NCBI GenBank assembly: GCA_965223305.1
Contig: CBDCWT010000074.1
Span: 124,001-188,000 of the forward strand
Origin: CBDCWT01 sp965223305
Lineage (GTDB): Bacteria; Planctomycetota; Planctomycetia; Pirellulales; Pirellulaceae
Direction: 5' to 3'
DNA: 64,000 bases
The notes under the pieces are model-generated. The model searched no databases. It saw nothing but the letters and a program-made list of their open reading frames with translations, and was not told the DNA's origin. Below are positions 60,790 through 64,000 of this stretch, in pieces. The first letter of the stretch is position 1, and each line of letters opens with the position of its first letter. Made by a program: the position numbers and the translations under genes.

Positions 60790-62129
60790 GACAATAGTCC
60801 GGGCAATGGTTCCGTACTGTCGCCGAAACGTTCCACGGAAACGTTGGCCTGCTGCAGCATGGCCAACAGTAGGTTGGACATCGGCGTCTCTGGCCGGCAC
60901 TGCAAATGCTGGCCTGTGCGCCATCTGCCGCCGCCTTTACCGAGCACAATCACCGGCAGGTTGACGTGGTCGTGACGGTCTCCGTCACTGATACCGCTGC
61001 CGTAAAGTACCAGGGAGTTGTCGAGCAAGGTTGAACCGTCAGCTTCCTCGACCGTCATCATCTTTTCGATCATGTAGGCCAAAACCGAAATGTGATAGCG
61101 GTCAATCTCGCGCAGCTTGCGGTTGTTCTCGGCCTCACCGCCGTGATGCGACAGTTCGTGATGTCCATCGGTAAAGCCCAGCCACGGATAATTTCGGTCC
61201 GTTGCCTCCTTGGTAACCATGAAGCTAGATGCGCGCGTGCTGTCGGTTTGGAAGGCCAACACCATCAGGTCGCACATGAGTCGCAGGTGTTCATCAAAAT
61301 CTTCTGGAATCCCTTCAGGTCTCGCAAGACTTGTATTCGAGAGATCGACGGATGTGGCCGTGTTTTGGATACGTCGTTCTACCTCACGAACGCCCGCCAA
61401 GTATTGATCGAGCTTACGTCGATCTCCGTGGGTGACGCGGCCACGCAACCGATGCGCGTCGTCAAGCACGTAGTCCACGATGCTCTTGCGGTAGAAGTCT
61501 CGCTCTGCGACCGTCGATTGGGTCAGTTTGTTGCTCCCCTTAGTGAATAGACGATCGAAGACCAGCTTGGGGTTGATCTCGTAAGGAGCCGGCGAGGTCG
61601 CGGTCCGCCACGAAATGTGCGTCTTGTAGGTTCCGCTGTAGCCGAACGCATTCCCGGAACGCGCCGACTCGCAGCCCAACTCGAGCGTCGGGAAACGCGT
61701 TGCGTCCCCGACGTGGCGGGCATAGAGTTGGTCGACGGAGATGCCAACGCGTACATCGTCTTGGGAGCGATAAGCTTGGGCGCCGGTCAGAAAGCTGGCT
61801 GCACCTTGGCCGTGGCCGCAGCCGTCCTCGTCGCCGTTGGTCATGGCTGTGTTGTGCGTAAGCCCGTGAAAGCTGTTCAAATAGTCGCGCGCGAACGACA
61901 ACGGACGCAGCGATTCGGGCAGATCTACCAAGACGCCCTCGTTCTCCGGAAACCAAGTTGGCAGATGCACGCCATTGGGCACATACCAGCAACAGATCTT
62001 GACTGGCGGTCGACCGGCGGCGGCTGCGCTAGCCACGGCAGGCTGGATGCTCTCCAACCAGGGCAGCGCCAGTGCCGCGCCCATTCCCCGCAGCACTGAC
62101 CGTCGGTTCAGTTGCATTGCGCGACTCAT
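60786..62129 (-). CDS. DUF1552 domain protein
   Basis: 447 aa with a Tat signal (LNRRSVLRGMGAALALPWLE). Family stretches: KICCWYVPNGVHLPTWFPEN, YLNSFHGLTHNTAMTNGDED, RFPTLELGCESARSG, YLAGVREVERRIQNTATSVD, FTDGHHELSHHGGEAENNRK and LLDNSLVLYGSGISDGDRHD. ATG 62129 has GGAG 9 nt upstream. It directly follows the DUF1592 gene (60 nt), the normal arrangement, and is coupled to the HEAT gene downstream. Confidence 0.93.
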   Translation of the reverse strand: MSRAMQLNRRSVLRGMGAALALPWLESIQPAVASAAAAGRPPVKICCWYVPNGVHLPTWFPENEGVLVDLPESLRPLSFARDYLNSFHGLTHNTAMTNGDEDGCGHGQGAASFLTGAQAYRSQDDVRVGISVDQLYARHVGDATRFPTLELGCESARSGNAFGYSGTYKTHISWRTATSPAPYEINPKLVFDRLFTKGSNKLTQSTVAERDFYRKSIVDYVLDDAHRLRGRVTHGDRRKLDQYLAGVREVERRIQNTATSVDLSNTSLARPEGIPEDFDEHLRLMCDLMVLAFQTDSTRASSFMVTKEATDRNYPWLGFTDGHHELSHHGGEAENNRKLREIDRYHISVLAYMIEKMMTVEEADGSTLLDNSLVLYGSGISDGDRHDHVNLPVIVLGKGGGRWRTGQHLQCRPETPMSNLLLAMLQQANVSVERFGDSTEPLPGLLS

Positions 62130-62189
62130 GGTAATAGTCTCCACAGCGGTTCTGCTACGAACAATCCAGCAAGCAGATGCCTAGCGACC

Positions 62190-64000
62190 TTACTTGGACA
62201 CTCCGCGATGCTGAAAGGCGTCGCTCTTGAGGATGCCAAAAATGATGTTGCGAATCCGATACCCATCTCCGGCTAACTGCCGTCGAATGGCCTCCACTGT
62301 GCAGTAGTCGTAAGGCTCCAATCCGCGTCCAAGACCATATGTTAACATGTTCTCGATCAGACACCGGGTGAATTTTTTGGCCGCCGTGGACCGGAGCAGC
62401 TGCTTCAACTCCTGGGCGTCCTCGAATCGCTGCCCTCCCATCAATTCTCCGGAAGGGTCGATCGCGAACTCGCCGTCACTGGTTCGCCAGCGACCGACGG
62501 CGTCATAGTTCTCCAGCGCAAAGCCCAAGGGGTCCATTTGGTTGTGGCAGGAGGCGCACTCGGGATTCGATCGATGCACCTCTAGCCGCTCACGCAGCGA
62601 CGCGGACTCGGCTGCCTGCTTGCTTTCATCCAGCTGTTCGACGTTAGGTGGCGGCGGAGGGGGTGGGGTCCCCAGGATCTGTTGCAAGATCCATTGTCCG
62701 CGCTTTACAGGCGAAGTGCGGTTGTGATTTGAGGTAAGTGTCAGCACGCTGGCCTGCGTCAGTATTCCGCCCCGCTGGCGGTCATTTAAGGCCACGCGCT
62801 GCAGCTCTTTCCCGGACACCCCAGCGATCCCATAGTGACGTGCTAGCGCTTCATTGAGAAACGTGTAGTCGGCATCTAGTAGTTCGAGCACACTGCGATT
62901 GTTGCGTAAGATATCCGCGAAGAACCGTTCGGTCTCCGCGCTCATTGCATCCCTGAGTTCGTCATCGAACATCGGGAACAAGTCCTTATCCGGGGCCACG
63001 CCGCCGAGCTTGCGAAGCTGTAACCACTGGCCGGTGAAGTTCTTTACAAATGCTTCAGATTTGGGGTCGTCGAGCATCCGGGACGCTTGCGCGGCAAGGT
63101 TCACTCTCAGCGTTCCGCGGCGGGCCTCGCCGAGGAGCGGCTGGTCGGGCATCGTGCTCCAAAGAAAGTACGAGAGTCGACTGGCGAGTTCGAATTCGTC
63201 CAGCAAGCGATCTTCCTTCACGTCTTCCGGTTCGACGAGAAAGAGGAACTGTGGCGAGACGAGCACTGTCGTTAAGGCAATCTGCAGGGAACGCTCGTAA
63301 CTTTCGCCCCGGTTATTGGCCATACGGAAGAGACGCAGCAGCGAATCGACTTTCTGTGTGGTGACCGGTCGCCGAAACGCGCGCTCAGCAAACCGAGTGA
63401 CTACCTGCCGGGCACTTTCCAGACGAGACACATCGCCGAAGTCCGGATTACAAAACACAATGGCCCGATGCGAATCGGGCAATTGGTCCAGCCGGACCGG
63501 ACCTCGGACGACCATCGAGTCGACGTGCAATCCGCGATTCCCGCCATAGCGTTGATCGCCACTTACATTGGTGGCTGTTTCCGCTCGCATCACAACGTTC
63601 GGGCTGTCCGACTGTCCCGGAGCCAAGGCAACGTGCACTTGATCGTCCCCTGCCGCGACCTTGAGCCAATAGCGGTAGACGACAGTTTCGTCTTGCACTC
63701 TCACCGCTTCCACGGTGCGCCGGTCTTGCCCAAATCCGATCACCAGGCGTGGTGGCGGAACCGACTCGGCGATGCCAACGCGCACCAGGCTGAAGTCGGC
63801 TAAGTAACGACCCGGCGCGAGATGATGCTCGAATTCGACCGGTTCGTTCGCTGGGAGCGGGTAAGTCCTCAAGCCAATCAACTCGGCTGGAGAGTATGGT
63901 TCGGCGTCCGGCAGGACAATCGCCGCTTGCATCGCGCGTTCAGCTGCGTCGAAATACTTCTCGATATGAATCGGCGAGATGTTGAGTGCCGAGCCGATGT
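62190..64000 (-). CDS. DUF1592/DUF1588/DUF1585 planctomycete cytochrome-type protein (5' end outside window)
   Basis: At least 603 codons, open to the right edge of the window; the N-terminus with its first heme site is missing. Visible parts: LIGLRTYPLPANEPVEFEHH and VRAETATNVS (CBM-like linker), DUF1592 with EFELASRLSYFLWSTMPDQP, DUF1588 with PPPPPPPNVEQLDE and the heme motif CASCH, and DUF1585 ending near KSDAFQHRGVSK. The ATG at 63932 is internal. It pairs with the DUF1552 gene downstream. Compare 42180-44702, which lacks such a neighbour. Confidence 0.93.
   Translation of the reverse strand, partial: IGSALNISPIHIEKYFDAAERAMQAAIVLPDAEPYSPAELIGLRTYPLPANEPVEFEHHLAPGRYLADFSLVRVGIAESVPPPRLVIGFGQDRRTVEAVRVQDETVVYRYWLKVAAGDDQVHVALAPGQSDSPNVVMRAETATNVSGDQRYGGNRGLHVDSMVVRGPVRLDQLPDSHRAIVFCNPDFGDVSRLESARQVVTRFAERAFRRPVTTQKVDSLLRLFRMANNRGESYERSLQIALTTVLVSPQFLFLVEPEDVKEDRLLDEFELASRLSYFLWSTMPDQPLLGEARRGTLRVNLAAQASRMLDDPKSEAFVKNFTGQWLQLRKLGGVAPDKDLFPMFDDELRDAMSAETERFFADILRNNRSVLELLDADYTFLNEALARHYGIAGVSGKELQRVALNDRQRGGILTQASVLTLTSNHNRTSPVKRGQWILQQILGTPPPPPPPNVEQLDESKQAAESASLRERLEVHRSNPECASCHNQMDPLGFALENYDAVGRWRTSDGEFAIDPSGELMGGQRFEDAQELKQLLRSTAAKKFTRCLIENMLTYGLGRGLEPYDYCTVEAIRRQLAGDGYRIRNIIFGILKSDAFQHRGVSK

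Overview
The window looks like a chromosomal segment of a planctomycete, most likely of the Pirellulales type. This is inferred from the gene families, not from a database match. The diagnostic families are DUF1501, DUF1552, DUF1549/DUF1553 and DUF1592-type 'planctomycete cytochrome' proteins; secreted proteins with a LEPR-XLL export motif, cohesin-like and dockerin modules; a large ECF sigma factor beside a Ser/Thr kinase; and many small proteins carrying a 'FSLxxLLL' membrane anchor.

Layout. 0-2.4 kb: an ECF sigma factor cut by the window edge, a PduO-type corrinoid adenosyltransferase 1 nt behind it, tRNA-Glu(CTC) with a clear terminator, and a second ECF sigma factor. 2.6-9.2 kb: a membrane Ser/Thr kinase and a 1163-aa secreted FG-GAP/Calx-beta/cohesin/dockerin protein. 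9.3-14.9 kb (minus): an operon of a DUF1549/DUF1553 cytochrome-like protein with a LamG insert, a DUF1501 protein and a small secreted protein. 14.9-15.9 kb: a cluster of transposon-like repeats. 15.8-23.0 kb: an RND efflux operon (TolC lipoprotein, adaptor, frameshifted permease) followed by a CE15-like esterase. 23.1-24.4 kb (minus): DUF1552.

24.4-42.2 kb is an accessory stretch: a giant FG-GAP/dockerin protein, a cohesin/dockerin/C-type-lectin protein, an IS66 relic beside a membrane-protease-like fragment, many small anchored hypothetical proteins, a GNAT acetyltransferase and another repeat copy. It lies between DUF1552 and the DUF1592 cytochrome gene at 42.2-44.7 kb. These two families are normally neighbours, so an insertion is possible. 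44.8-48.3 kb holds small secreted or membrane proteins. 48.5-53.1 kb (minus) is a second RND adaptor/permease pair. 53.6-64.0 kb (minus) holds a Tat-signal DegT-type aminotransferase, a gene interrupted by one in-frame UGA that looks like a selenoprotein, a TolB-like propeller protein, a HEAT-repeat protein, a DUF1552 protein and a DUF1592 protein cut by the window end.

Three observations deserve most attention. (1) A CxU motif with a downstream hairpin at 56.2 kb suggests selenocysteine. (2) Two 174-bp elements differ at only two positions by my reading and each is flanked by a 4-bp palindromic duplication (TTAA and CTAG). (3) A second, older repeat family has inverted ends and one 6-bp target duplication; one of its copies covers the apparent start of the tolC-like gene.
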